Assembly (NCBI GenBank): GCA_964016985.1
Contig: OZ024821.1
Span: forward strand, 15,239,211 to 15,303,210
Reading direction: 5' to 3'
Length of the DNA: 64,000 nucleotides
Source of the DNA: Anodontia alba
Lineage: Eukaryota > Mollusca > Bivalvia > Lucinida > Lucinidae
Every line of letters begins with the position of its first letter. Within the stretch, counting starts at the first letter, position 1. The position numbers and the translations under genes were made by a program. Of the stretch, positions 1 through 12,500 are shown piece by piece. Under the pieces are notes generated by a model. That model had not been told where the DNA came from. It saw only the letters and a program-made list of their open reading frames with translations, and made no database searches.

Positions 1-59
1 AAAAAAAAGATATTTAAAATGTCTGATGCTATTGGGATTGGTGCTGTAAGGAAAATTGA

Positions 60-245
60 TACTTTGATGGGAGTTAACCCTGTCAAAAATTGTTTTTGCT
101 TTCTGCGGAAGGGTCCACTCTAAAAGGAAAGAATTTCCTCCCCCAAAGGGGAGCAAATTCTTTCCTTTTAGAGGAGACCCCTTTTCAGATATGACTTGGT
201 TTGCAGGAAGGGAAACAAGAAGTCACAGAAGTTGTCTCCCTTTTA
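60..245. repeat. I-family inverted repeat in the first intron seen
   Basis: The intron before exon 308 carries a hairpin at about 113-182: ctctaaaaggaaagaattt on one side pairs with aaattctttccttttagag on the other. Related copies at 8820-9100, 15180-15380, 16740-16960, 55250-55460 and 59330-59470 share flanks such as gggagacaacttttgtgac. Confidence 0.7.
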
Positions 246-307
246 AACACAAAAATCTACCAAATGTATTCGGTCCCAAATGTAACATTGTTTTGATTTG
301 CTTACAG

Positions 308-541
308 GTTACTCTGGAGACCACTGTGAAAACAACATTAATGACTGTTTGGGTGTGGTCTGTAACCATGGTGCCTGTGTGGATTTGGTTGGTGGGTACA
401 TGTGTCAGTGTCACGGTGGCTACGAGGGAAAATATTGCGACTCTGAGATAAATGAATGCCTGTCTAATCCATGTCGGCATGATGGCACATGTATTGATCT
501 TGTTAATAACTATGAGTGCAGATGTCCTCGCGGAACATCAG
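308..541 (+). CDS. Notch: Notch exon: end of EGF14, EGF15, most of EGF16
   Basis: Acceptor ..cttacag precedes 308 and donor gttagt follows 541 (phase 1 in, phase 1 out). It encodes the last cysteine of one repeat (GDHCE), a full repeat beginning INDC, and INEC...CRCPRGTSG of the next, whose sixth cysteine is in the next exon. The INEC and ENNIND residues fit calcium-binding EGF repeats. Confidence 0.95.
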
Positions 542-3500
542 GTTAGTTCTCAAGATCTCAGAATGAGGCAAGTGAATGTAGCTTTAGATGAAGTGCTGTT
601 TTCTGCTGAAAAGTGATATACTTCTTATTTCTCCACAAAAACATATGTTGCGGGTACTCATTAGAAGTGCCTGATATACTGCTTATTTCTCCACAAAAAC
701 ATATGTTGTGGGTACTCATTAGAAGGGCCTTGCCTAGGCACTTCTAATAAGTACCCATAACATATCTTTTCATGGAGAAATAAGAAAAAAATATGTAAAT
801 ATGCCTTCTTATCTGGAGCTGTGAGCAATTCTGTTGGAATGGCATGATAGGTCAAGACTTCTTACTATGATTTTTCAGTTCAAAGGCTGAGACCCCTTCA
901 TGAAAAAAAAATAAAATAAAATGAAATAAAAAAGCTTGGAGTCCCTGTTTTAGTGGAACGGTTCCTAGCATTTTAATGAAGGCAGGGGCTAAATTTAGAA
1001 TCTAGATTTAGAAGAATACCATATTTGCCCTAGTATAATATTTGGGCAGACAGGCCTAAGGAAACATTATAGACCCAGATTAGACATTAGAGAATGGAGT
1101 GTCTGATCACTGTTTTACCAGTCATCTAACAGTTTTTAGACAAACCAACAGGTAATAAAGTTTTTGTGCTGCTTAAGCATTTGGTCAACTAATGCTCAGT
1201 TAAGTGATTAAGATCCACTGAGGCCTCTTGTTTTGTTCTTTAATTCCATTCAAATGTTACTTTCAGGACGTAACTGTGAGATGAACCATAATGAATGTAG
1301 CAGTAATCCTTGTCGAAACCAGGGTCGTTGTGAGGACCATATCAATAACTATACCTGCCATTGTAGACCAGGGTGAGTTCATTATCATCACTGCCTTAAC
1401 TCTTTGCACTCTTGGTAAAAATTTCAGCAGACGACATTTTGAAATATTGTTATAATTTTTTCCAGAAAATAGGCTTTGACATTTGAATGCAAATTGCCTC
1501 TTTATTATGAAAATACATAAAAATAAGTACATATCACAAGGTTTTAAATTTTTAACCAGTATTTAATTGATACTTTAATTATCTTCTTTGACCTAACTTG
1601 CTTACATAGCCTACTTAGCAAATTACTTATTTCAACAAATTTTCTCCTATATTTTGATATACAGTTTTCAGTGGCCATGCAAAAAGTATCTTCTGGCATA
1701 ATGTGAACAGTACAGGCCAAGATCAGACTTTGCATCTATGCAGTCTGATCAGGGCCCTCACTGACCACTAACAGAATTACAGTCGAACCTCAGTGGCTCG
1801 AACATCTTTGGGACCATGGAAATTCGTTCGAGACATGGGTAGTTCGAGCCACTGAGGGTTAATCATGGCACCAGTTCAGGAAGGAAATACCAATAATTTA
1901 GGGAAATCTTTTCAATTTTCAACACAATTTTTGTATGTTGAGTGTGCTCATTAGAATCACCTCGATGAGGCAATTCTAATGAGTACACACAACATACCAT
2001 TCCAAGATAAAATAAGAAAAAAAAAAATCCCTAAATATTTATTTTCTTGAGCTATTGGAAGAATTTTGTAGGGACTGAAAAAAAGAGTTTGAATCATCTA
2101 CGGTAAACGAGCCATCTGTGTTCGAGCCATTGAGGTTATACTGTATTTGACACTACAGAATGTATGAATGGAGATCAAAGACCCAGATAATACTTTGTGC
2201 ATGCACAGGATGATCTGAATCTATGCATTTAGCATGTGTTTGAAGGCACTTTTTCACTTGACATTAACCATATTATTCCTGGAACAACTGCATTTTGTTT
2301 GAAAATAGTCTTTTCTGATATCAAACAAAACAAAATAATACATGTAGTAATAAAATACTTAATTTTTCATTTTTGTAATATTTGTCTTCATATTCGGTAT
2401 TCTTTTCTTATTGTAGTTTTACTGGCTATGATTGTGAGATTAACATCAATGAATGTGCATCAAACCCATGTCATAATGGTGGTGAATGTATTGACCTTGT
2501 AAATGGCTTTCGTTGCAACTGTCCTTCTGGATACTATGATGAATTATGCAAGTCTGACATTGACGAGTGTGCTAGTAAACCTTGTGTTCATGGCATTTGC
2601 AAAAATGGAGTGAACCGATTTGACTGTATCTGCGAGTATGGATTTGAGGGTGATCTTTGTGACAGGCAGATAGATTATTGTAAGAGCAATCCATGTCAGC
2701 ATTCAGGCACGTGTCATAATCATCTTGGCTTCTACAGATGTCAGTGTGCCCCAGGATACACAGGTAAGCTCTTATGTATGCATAGCTCTTGATAAGGCAC
2801 TTTTTTTCAACAAAAAAGTGTCTATATTTTTTTTATTTCTCAACGAAAACATATGTTGTGGGTACTCATAAGCACCACGGAACGAAAACATATGTTGTGG
2901 GAACTCATTAGAAGCGCCTCACTGAGGCGCTTCTAATGAGTACCCACAACATATGTTTTTGTTGAGAAATAAGAAAAATATTTACCTGGTACCCACTCTT
3001 ATCTAGACCTGTGGTATGTCTTTGATAACTGCCTCGTTGATTGTTCCAGATGTAGGTAAGCATTGGAATTGACACAGCGTCTTTCAGATGAATACCTACA
3101 AAAGTGTGTCTTTCTGAAAAAAAAAAAAAAAAAGAAAGAAAAAAATATTTGTCAGGGTATCCTTACCTGTGGCTGTTCTTTTGGGAAAATAATTTTTTCA
3201 CTAAAACAACTGTTTTAGTATTCAGTAGATGGCTTCATGAACAAAAGGTATTACGATTCATTTTCATAACTCTTAAACAAAGCTCCAGATAGCCAGAAAG
3301 TACAATTCTTTTTTTTCTTATTTCTCCACAAACACGTATGCTGTGGTACCCACAACATACTTTTTCATGAACCACAACATGTTTGCATGGAGAAGTAAGG
3401 AAACTACTGTATTTGACCTAATTACCGCACCGTGTGCTGAAGTTTTTCAAAATCACTGAAAAACCCATAGTAAAATATCTTCCTAATAAGGGCACATCTT

Positions 3501-6500
3501 GAAGGAATATTAGCCTTCTCAGGTGGTTGTAGTGGGGGTCATCATATATATCATAATCGGATTTTTGATTAACCTGCAGGTACAGGGGCAACATCCACAT
3601 CAGTGGGCCCCCTTCCAGATAGCTGGCTTGCTGCACGCATAGCAGATCTCACATCAAATCTCCAGGTATGTCTATCATGGGTTTGATAGCTGAGAGCTTC
3701 CACACTCTGCAATCCCTCTCTGTCAGCTGCTTCCATGTCATTTTGGGCCTCCCAGGCCCACCCTTTCCATCAACCTGTATGTCAAAGGCTGTCTTGACTG
3801 CACCATTGGAGCATTCCACATGTCCATACCAACGAAGTCTTCTCTCCTTCAGAATGAGGTCCAGATCCTCAATGCCAAGCCGCACAAGTAGCTCATTGGA
3901 CCTGGTGGTGACAATGTCTTGTGACCTGACATTGTAGATCTGTCTGATCATTGCCCTGTCATTTCGCTGCAGACGCTGGAGGTTCTGCTTTGTCAATGGC
4001 CAAGTCTCGCTGGCATGGAGCATTGTGCTCCACACACAAGAGCTGTACACACAGCCACGTGTTTTGAAAGAGAGGTGGCTGAAGAGAGGACTGGTAGCAG
4101 ATCCTTGAACTTCTTCCAGGCGGTTTTCACATGTGTTGTGTTTGAAAGTTCACAGCCCCCTGCTGCTGAGAGCATGTCTCCTAGGTAGCAAAAGGAAGCT
4201 ACCACCTCAAGCTTGTCAGGTCCGACCTGGACTTCCTTCTGTGGTCTGCCATCCAAGGGGCGTGCAGTTCCCTGGCACCGTGTACATCTGTAGTCTGGGT
4301 CCTTTTTCAAGCGCTTGAGCCCACTGCATTTCTTGTGCACCCAGTGCTTGCAGCCATTGCAGAAGATGCTGTTGCTGCCCACTCCAGTGTGACAGACAGC
4401 GCATGGAAACTTGCCTGAACTCTGCAGGAGGTCCAGTCCTGTACCGCAGATCATGATCTTTGTCTTTCCTGCATTTACTCTCAGTCCTTTCTTCTCCATT
4501 GCTTCTTTCCAAGTCAAGAGCCTCCTGACACATTCCTCAAGCGATTCAGCGATGATAACAAGGTCATCGGCATAGAAGTCCTCCCAAGGGACCCCAGAGC
4601 AGAACTCTCGTGATAAGGCTTCAAGCACAATGATGAAGAGCAGCGAGCTGAGTACTGATCCTTGGTGAACACCAACCTTCACTTCAAACTCTTCACTGTA
4701 CCCCTCACCAACATGGACAAGGCTCCATGCATTTGCATACATCCCCTGCACCAGTCGCACATGGGTGGGGGGCCATATTTAATGATGCTTTTGTGATAAG
4801 TGTTTGATGTTTCTTATAGAAGAATATATTGTGGGTACCCATTTGTATTACCACGACAATTTTATAAAAGCATAATATGTTGTGGGTACGCATTTGAATT
4901 GCCTCAACTTGTCAAATGCTTTTATAAAGAAGCAGATAAGATTAAAATGGGTTTTAATCTGAAGAGCTAGAAATTGCTTGACAGTGTGCTTATAGGTAAT
5001 TAGGGCGAATATGGTATTAATATTTTCTATTGAAGAAAACTTCTTATCTGGAACTATGCAAATTTGAATTGCATAAGTTAGGCAGTTCTAATAACTACCA
5101 TAGAACTATAAAGAGATAAAACATTTACAGACCATTAGGTTATTGGGAATACTAAAATTTCTATGCAAAATATGGAAATTCCTTGATACATATACATATA
5201 TATTATATTGTTACATATACAATTTTGGGCAAAAATAAACAAGAATTGCCATCTGAATACCAATAGGTATGGAGACTTTATCTATTTTATTGTTTCCATA
5301 CTAACTTGTGATTTGACTTAATTGCTGAATCTTGCATCATGAAGGTGAAGGTGATTTGACACAAATTGTCATGTTTTCAGGAACTAACTGCCAAAGCAAC
5401 ATCAACGAATGTAGCTCAAACCCATGTGTGTATGGCCACTGCAACGATCTCATTAATGACTACCTGTGCAAATGTGATGCACAGTACACAGGAAGAAACT
5501 GTGAAACTAAGCTGGATCCCTGCAACCCAAACCGCTGTCAGAATAATGCTTTGTGTGAACCAGTCAAGAATTACACAGACTACCAGTGCAACTGCAATGG
5601 AGGTGGTTTTCAAGGTATGGTACCATGTTTTTGCCCTAAGTATTGGTTCTACCAGGCTGAGCAAATAATGTAGACTAAGATCAGACTGCAAATGTGGCAT
5701 TTGATCAGGTCTATACTGTTTGAAGACATGTTAAGTTCTGAAAATAAAAAAAATAGCGAGAGTCTGGAAACAATAGTGAGATCTCTATTTTTACATTAAT
5801 TAAAAGAAAAAATAGCGCATAGGTCTAGATAAGGGAGTGTATCCGGTAAATATTTTCTTATTTCTCCACGAAAATGTATGTTGTGGGTACTCGTTAGAAG
5901 CACCTTGGTGAGGCACTTCTAATGAGTACCCACAACATATATTTTCATGGAGGAATAAGAAAAATATCAATACTTTTGGATAGAAAAAAGTGCCTTAACT
6001 AGTGCTATGATAGTGAGACAACATAAAAACTGGGTTTTTGGAGCCATAAATTAGTGGGTCTCACTGAAAAAAGTGAGACTTTTCTGAAATTGCCACTCAT
6101 ACAGCAGTTATTTTGGATGTATCAATAGTTAGTAAAGGACTTTTTAATTAACCCTTGTCCTGCTGAATAAATTAAGATGCCACTCCCACTTCTAATTTTC
6201 AGCCAATCAGATTACTTGATCCAGATTTTTGTTATAAATTTGCATGCTTGATGGCAAACAGTGCAGATCCAGAAGCCAACTGATCTGGATCAACACTGTT
6301 TGCAAAAACAGGGTATATACGGGTTCAGCAGGACAAGGGTTAAAATATTTGGATAAAAATGGCAAAGAGTTGAAGTGTTTGAATATCATCACGAAAACAG
6401 GCCTATATAGTTTTGATCCCCGTAAACCCCCACTTTTATATAGTAAAACTGGGGTTTACAGGGGTATACATTATTTTTCTTATTTCTGCTCAAAAACATA

Positions 6501-9500
6501 GATTGTAAGTTTTCATCAGAACTGCCTCATTGAGGTGGTTCTATAGAGTATTCACAATCTATGTTTTGAGCAGAAATATGAAAAAAAATCAGAATTTTTC
6601 ATCTGAAAGTTTTCATTTTTTGGTGGTAAATTCTCAATATATTTGAATAGGCATATTTTTATAATATCTAGGGTAAATACAAAAAATATTCCAAAAAGTT
6701 GGAGGATAATAAAATTTACGCTCAGCCCTGAATTTATTAGATCACCTTACCAATGATTCAATGCAAAGTAACCAGTTTTGCAGTGGGAGGCAATTTAACC
6801 CTTTCAGCCTTGAATTTCTGAAATGAACTCTTCCATCTCTGAATTTAGACACATCCATTGTTGCAAATAGGGATTTCAGTCAAAAATCAATAACAGAATG
6901 GCAATTGTGGATCTTGATGAGACGGCTCTTTACGAGCCATCTCATCTGCATCTACACTGTTTGCAAATATAGCCATTTGGATCTGTAGGGCTGAAAGGGT
7001 TAATTCAGGTTATTCCAGGTTTACCATTTGTCTGTCCAGAAAACCTTGATCCAGAGGATTTGAAATTGCTTTTTTTTTTTGTTCTCAGAAAAATAAGGCA
7101 AGACATTTCATGTGAATCATCTGCCTATGTGCAAATTATCGGATAGGCAGATGATTCACATAAAATGACAAGACATTTATAGCTCCTGATAAGACATTTT
7201 TTCAAGCAAACATTGTTAGTGTTTTTCTTATTTCTCAACTCGTTAGAAGTTTCTCACCGAGTATACACTTTTTGCCATTCCACCAAGTATTTTGCAAAAC
7301 AAATGCATAAAAAACATAATTTTGGCAAAAATATGGAAGTATTTGGAATTTTAGGACAATTACCTTTAGTTAAACTTCTCTTCAGGCCGTCATTGTGAAC
7401 TAGACGTGAATGAATGTGAGGCATGTTCCTGGGGTCAGTGTCCATGTGTCCATGGAAGGTGCCACAACACCCATGGGTCATACAACTGTTCATGTGAGCC
7501 TGGCTATGAAGGACGACGTTGTGAAATCAACCACAATGACTGTTATCCCAACCAGTGTAAAAATGGTGGAGAATGCCGGGATGGTATTGGACAGTTCAGT
7601 TGTATTTGCAAACAGGGTTTTAATGGAAGATACTGCGAAAATGACATTGATGAATGTTCACCAAATCCATGTCAGAATGGTGCTGAGTGCCGCGAATATG
7701 TGAACTCATACACCTGTATTTGTAGACCAGGATTTAGCGGCAAGGATTGTCAGATAAATGATAATGACTGTACCAACAGGTAAAATTTTCCTTTTTAAAT
7801 TAACAGTTTAACCCTTAAACTGCTAATCACAACAATTGTCGTCTGCTTTGTCATCTGCTTGTGATTTTAAGTCATTTTTGCAAACAGCGTGGACTAAGAT
7901 CAGACTGCTCCTCTAGGAGCAGTCTGATCAGGGCCCACACTGTTTGCCTGTATGCAAAAATAGGTTTGAAACGTTTGCAAGAATATTCAGCAGACGACAT
8001 AAACAGACGACATTTTCAGATGCAGATTTTCTTGGCATTTTAAGGGTTAAATATAGTAGATTTTTTTGACTTTATCCTTTGCCACTCTCATGGCTAATTT
8101 AGCAGACAACAGTTTCATTATTTTTCCTAGAAAGCAGGATTTGACATTTCATGCAAATAATATATCCAATGGAGATAATTTGCACAAAATGTCGAATCCT
8201 TTTTTCTAGGAAAAATATGAAAATACTTCAGTATGTCGTAGGCAGAAAATTTTACCCAGAGTGCTAAGCACTAACCTTTAATGCTGTCTAGGTAAAATCA
8301 GTAAATGACAAAAGACCATGTTGCGTGAAATGTCTAAGTCTATTTTCTAGGAAAGTTTAGAAAGAAATAAAAAAAATAGATTAGTACTTAAGTGAATACA
8401 TTTGGATACATAAAAAACTCTAACCTTGCTACCCTAGTGTGGTTTATACTATCTAGTCCTTTGGCATCAATGAAACAATACGAACCCTTAAAATGCGGAG
8501 AAAACCTGCATCTGAAAATGTTGTCTGTTTATGTTGTCTGCTGAATATTCATGCAAACTTTTCAAACCTATTTTTGCATACAGGCAAACAGTGTGGACCC
8601 TGATCAGACTAGGAGCAGTCTAATCTGGACCCACACTGTTTGCAAAAATGACTTTTAAAATCACAAGCAGATGAAAAGCAGATGACAATTGTTGTGATTG
8701 ACAGTTTAAGGATGAAAATAGAATATCACTCGTTGGTGCTAGTAGGCATGAGCAGTGTTGTAAAATACATTTTGTACATTAACAGACGCAATAAAACCCA
8801 AGCCTGCTATTTTCGCTTTAAGGGGAATGGATACTTTTTCAAGGGAGACAACTGGATCAAATTTGATTGCCTCCCTTCTGAAAAGGGTCGACTCTAAAAG
8901 GAAAGACAGTTTCCATTTGCCATCAGAAAAGGGGTCTGCTCTGAAAGGAAAGAATTGGCCTTCTAAAAAAGGGCTCTGCTCTAAAAGTTAGAATTTGTTC
9001 CCCTTGGAAAGAAATCCTTTCCTTTTAGAGTAGACTCCTTTTCAGAGGAGATTTGATGAGCAAGAAGGCAAACAGGAAGTCACAAAAGTTGTCTCCCTGG
9101 ACCCAGTTCAAAGCATTGTTAGCTTAACGAACTAGTTAGTGGTCAAAATGTTAACTGTTCTAGTAAGTACAATATTGAATTCACAGGTATCTTTGCTGAA
9201 AAAATGTGAATGCAAAAGCTACTCACATTTTTTCAGTGAAAAAATGTTGGCATTTTTTCAGCGAAAAAATGTTGGGGTATATGCCATATTTAATGATCAA
9301 AATTTTAACGATACATTAACTAACAACTACGTTAGCTTTGTACAACTGGGCCCTGGTAAAAAATGGCAGACAAATAACCTAGTATGAATGCATAGTTTGC
9401 TTTCAAAGGGTCCATTATTCTCTGAATTAATTTATAGGATCTGAAAATCAGCTTTCCCAGAATTTATATGTATGATCTGAAAATTGCATTTCTGATAATG

Positions 9501-12500
9501 TGATCCATAATTTTTCTTTCAGTTCATGTTTGAATGGTGGCATCTGTATTGACGGGGTAAATGCTTACACTTGTCAGTGCCCAAGTAATTTTTCTGGAGC
9601 CAATTGCCAACATCGAAAGAACCCCTGTGACAGTTACCCATGTATGAATGGAGCTCCCTGTCTTAACACGGAAAATGGTGGGCATTATTGCCAGTGCCCG
9701 TTGGGCTTTCAGGGACCAACATGCAAGGTAGGAATCAACTTTGAGAGCTGTTCCAAAAGTTATGAAAACTTAAGAAATCTGATACTGTGAAAACTTTCTT
9801 CTGAATGGTTATGTGCCTTTTTCTTCTGAATTTATTCTTCTTGTTTTTTTTTTCTTTTCTTTTATATTATTAATTAATTTCCTTTTCATAATCTCGAAAG
9901 TGTGGGAAAAAAAAAAAAAAAAGAAAAACATGCCAAGATGAAAAAAATCTTTTAGTGAAGTTAGTGTGCAGTGCACAGTTTACATCATAAGCCAAGATAC
10001 AGGAAAGTATTTGAAAAAATATTTTGAATTAAATCATATCTTATGGGTACTTTCTTCAAGGAATTTACAAGAACTGTAAAACCCTGGAAAATAAGAAAGA
10101 TATCATCCATCAGTTTTTCATCTGCTATATTCTGTATTTGCCTGGAGTGCAAAAAGTTTACCTGCTGAGATTGAGTGAACTTTTGTGAGATTTTGTCACT
10201 TTTTATACCCCACCACATTATAGTGGCAGGGTTCTATGGTATCACGTTGGTCATCCGTGTGTCTGTCCACTGGTCATCTATCAGTCTGTCTGTCGGTCGT
10301 AGGTCCATCCTTCCATGTGTATTTTTGTTTCCGGATAATAACTTGAGTAAATGTGAATGGATTTTCACCAAACTTGGTGTGTGCATTGTTATTGTGGAGA
10401 TCTGGTTTGGGATTGCTAATGGGCAAAGTTTGCCAATTTTTGACAGGGTTATCTGCCTGCAACACAATAATGGGGGGGATATTATCGTTTCACGTTTTTA
10501 TTATTTTTTCCTTTTCTAGAGCTTTGTCGACTGGTGTGAGGATGTTAAACCATGCTTGAATGGTGGTACATGTTCCCAGGTAGCTAATGAATACCGCTGT
10601 GATTGTCCTGATGGTTTTACCGGCAAAGTGTGTGATGTGAGGATGGTCAGTTGTGAGGTAGCTGCTTCAATCAAAAGTAAGTTAGTTATAGCATGGTTAC
10701 TAATATAACATTGTTTAAAGATGGACCTGAAATTGTTGTATTCAAACAAACATGTAGATTATATAGAAAATTGACCATTTATAATTTTTTATGTGGCTAC
10801 TACACAGTTGTTTAGTTAACATGCTTTCTGCTTTGGATCCCAGCAGTATTTTTATAAAGGGGTTGTGTAAGATGATAAGTGCCTGCTGTACTTGCTGTAT
10901 TTAGGGGAAGGGGGCATGTCAGTATTTCTTCTGTTTCTGCACTACAGTTCCTTTTTCCTGCACCCTCCTCTATTTCTGTTTCCTCTTCTCTAATAGTTCT
11001 TCTGCTGGCCTGGGTGGCTCAGTTGGATGCGCGTATGACTGAAGATCAGGAGGTTGTGGGTTCGACTCCCACCGGGTCAGCAACATTCTTTCACGGAGAT
11101 TGATCATGAAATATTTTCTACAGTCAATCTTTCCTTTACACTGATTCAGGAAGGGCAGTTGTCAGTTTTTGGCAAGAGAATGTGCACAGTACTGGTTAAC
11201 CATTTAGAGAACTAAGCCTTCTCAGTGAAAATGTGGTTAGGTAAACTGGCATGACCCCATTGGGTTGACAGGGCCATAAAACCTCAACACAAACAAACTA
11301 ATAGTTCTTCTGTACCTTTTCTCCCTTTCTCTGGTAAATTTTGGTAATTTATCCTTAGCAACTTAACCCTTCTCTTGCTGAACATGACATGCCCTGTCTA
11401 AGCAAACAGCGTATATCCAGATCAGTTGGCTTCTTCTCATTAAATATGTGAATTTCTATCAAAAACCCAGATCAAGTAATCTGATTGGCTGGAAATTAGA
11501 AGTGGGCGTGGGATCTTAACTTATTCAGCATGACATGGGTTAAGGGGAATGGTTACACTTGCAACAAAGGTGTCAAAATTGATTTTGCCCCCTTCTGATA
11601 AGGGAGTTGTAAGTTTCTGGCTAAAGAATGTGCACAAATACTGATTAACCACTTGGAGGACTAGACCTGCACAGGAAAAGTGATTTAGTAAACTGACTGG
11701 CTCGCCATGACCCTAATGGGTTGACTTGGTCATAAAACCTCAACTCCGTCAATTATCAGAAAGAGATTGTGCCAGAAAAGAAACAGGAAGTCACAAAATT
11801 GTCCCCCATGTTAAATATGTCTGTTTGCCTTAACTGGAGTCCTATGTACATGTTTTTCAGATGTTTCGGTGTCGGAGCTCTGCCAACATGGGGGAGAATG
11901 TCGTAACACAAAAAACTTCCACCGATGTTACTGCCCCGTTGGGTACAAGGGAAGTTACTGTGAGGAGAGGGTAGACTCTTGTGCATCCATGCCATGCAAG
12001 AATGGGGCTAATTGTACTAACATCAAAGCAGGGTATAATTGCACCTGTGCTCGTGGGTAAGTGGTGTTTGATTTGATTTTGATATATCCTGTTAATATAA
12101 ACCTGACACAGTCTGAATTTCTTATCTCTTGTCAAGATGTTTCCAATGAGTACGGATAACATATGTTTTCGTGGAGAAATGATAGAAATATTTATCTAGC
12201 TAATCCTCTTTCTAGTATTTCATTTTATACAACTTTTTTATTAACCCTTCTCTTGCTGAACACAACGTGCCCTGTCTTAGCAAACAGTGTAGATCCAGAT
12301 CAGTTGGCTTCTGAAGAAGGCAACTGATCTTGATCTGCACTGTTTGTCATTAAATATGTGAATTTCTATCAAAAACCCGGATCAAGTAACCTGATTGGCT
12401 CGAAATTAGAAGTGGGTGTGACATCTTAATTTGTTCATCAAGGCAAGTGTGAAAATTAAAAGTGAGAAAAAAGATGGTCCAAAAATAGAATTTTCTGATT

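Noticed and set aside
3104..3292. Open frame after the poly(A) tract at 3118
   Set aside because: It begins in poly(A) and has no homology, splice context or coding composition.
11007..11085. A functional tRNA gene
   Set aside because: Although the A and B boxes are good, it is joined to a conserved SINE body with tail and target duplications.
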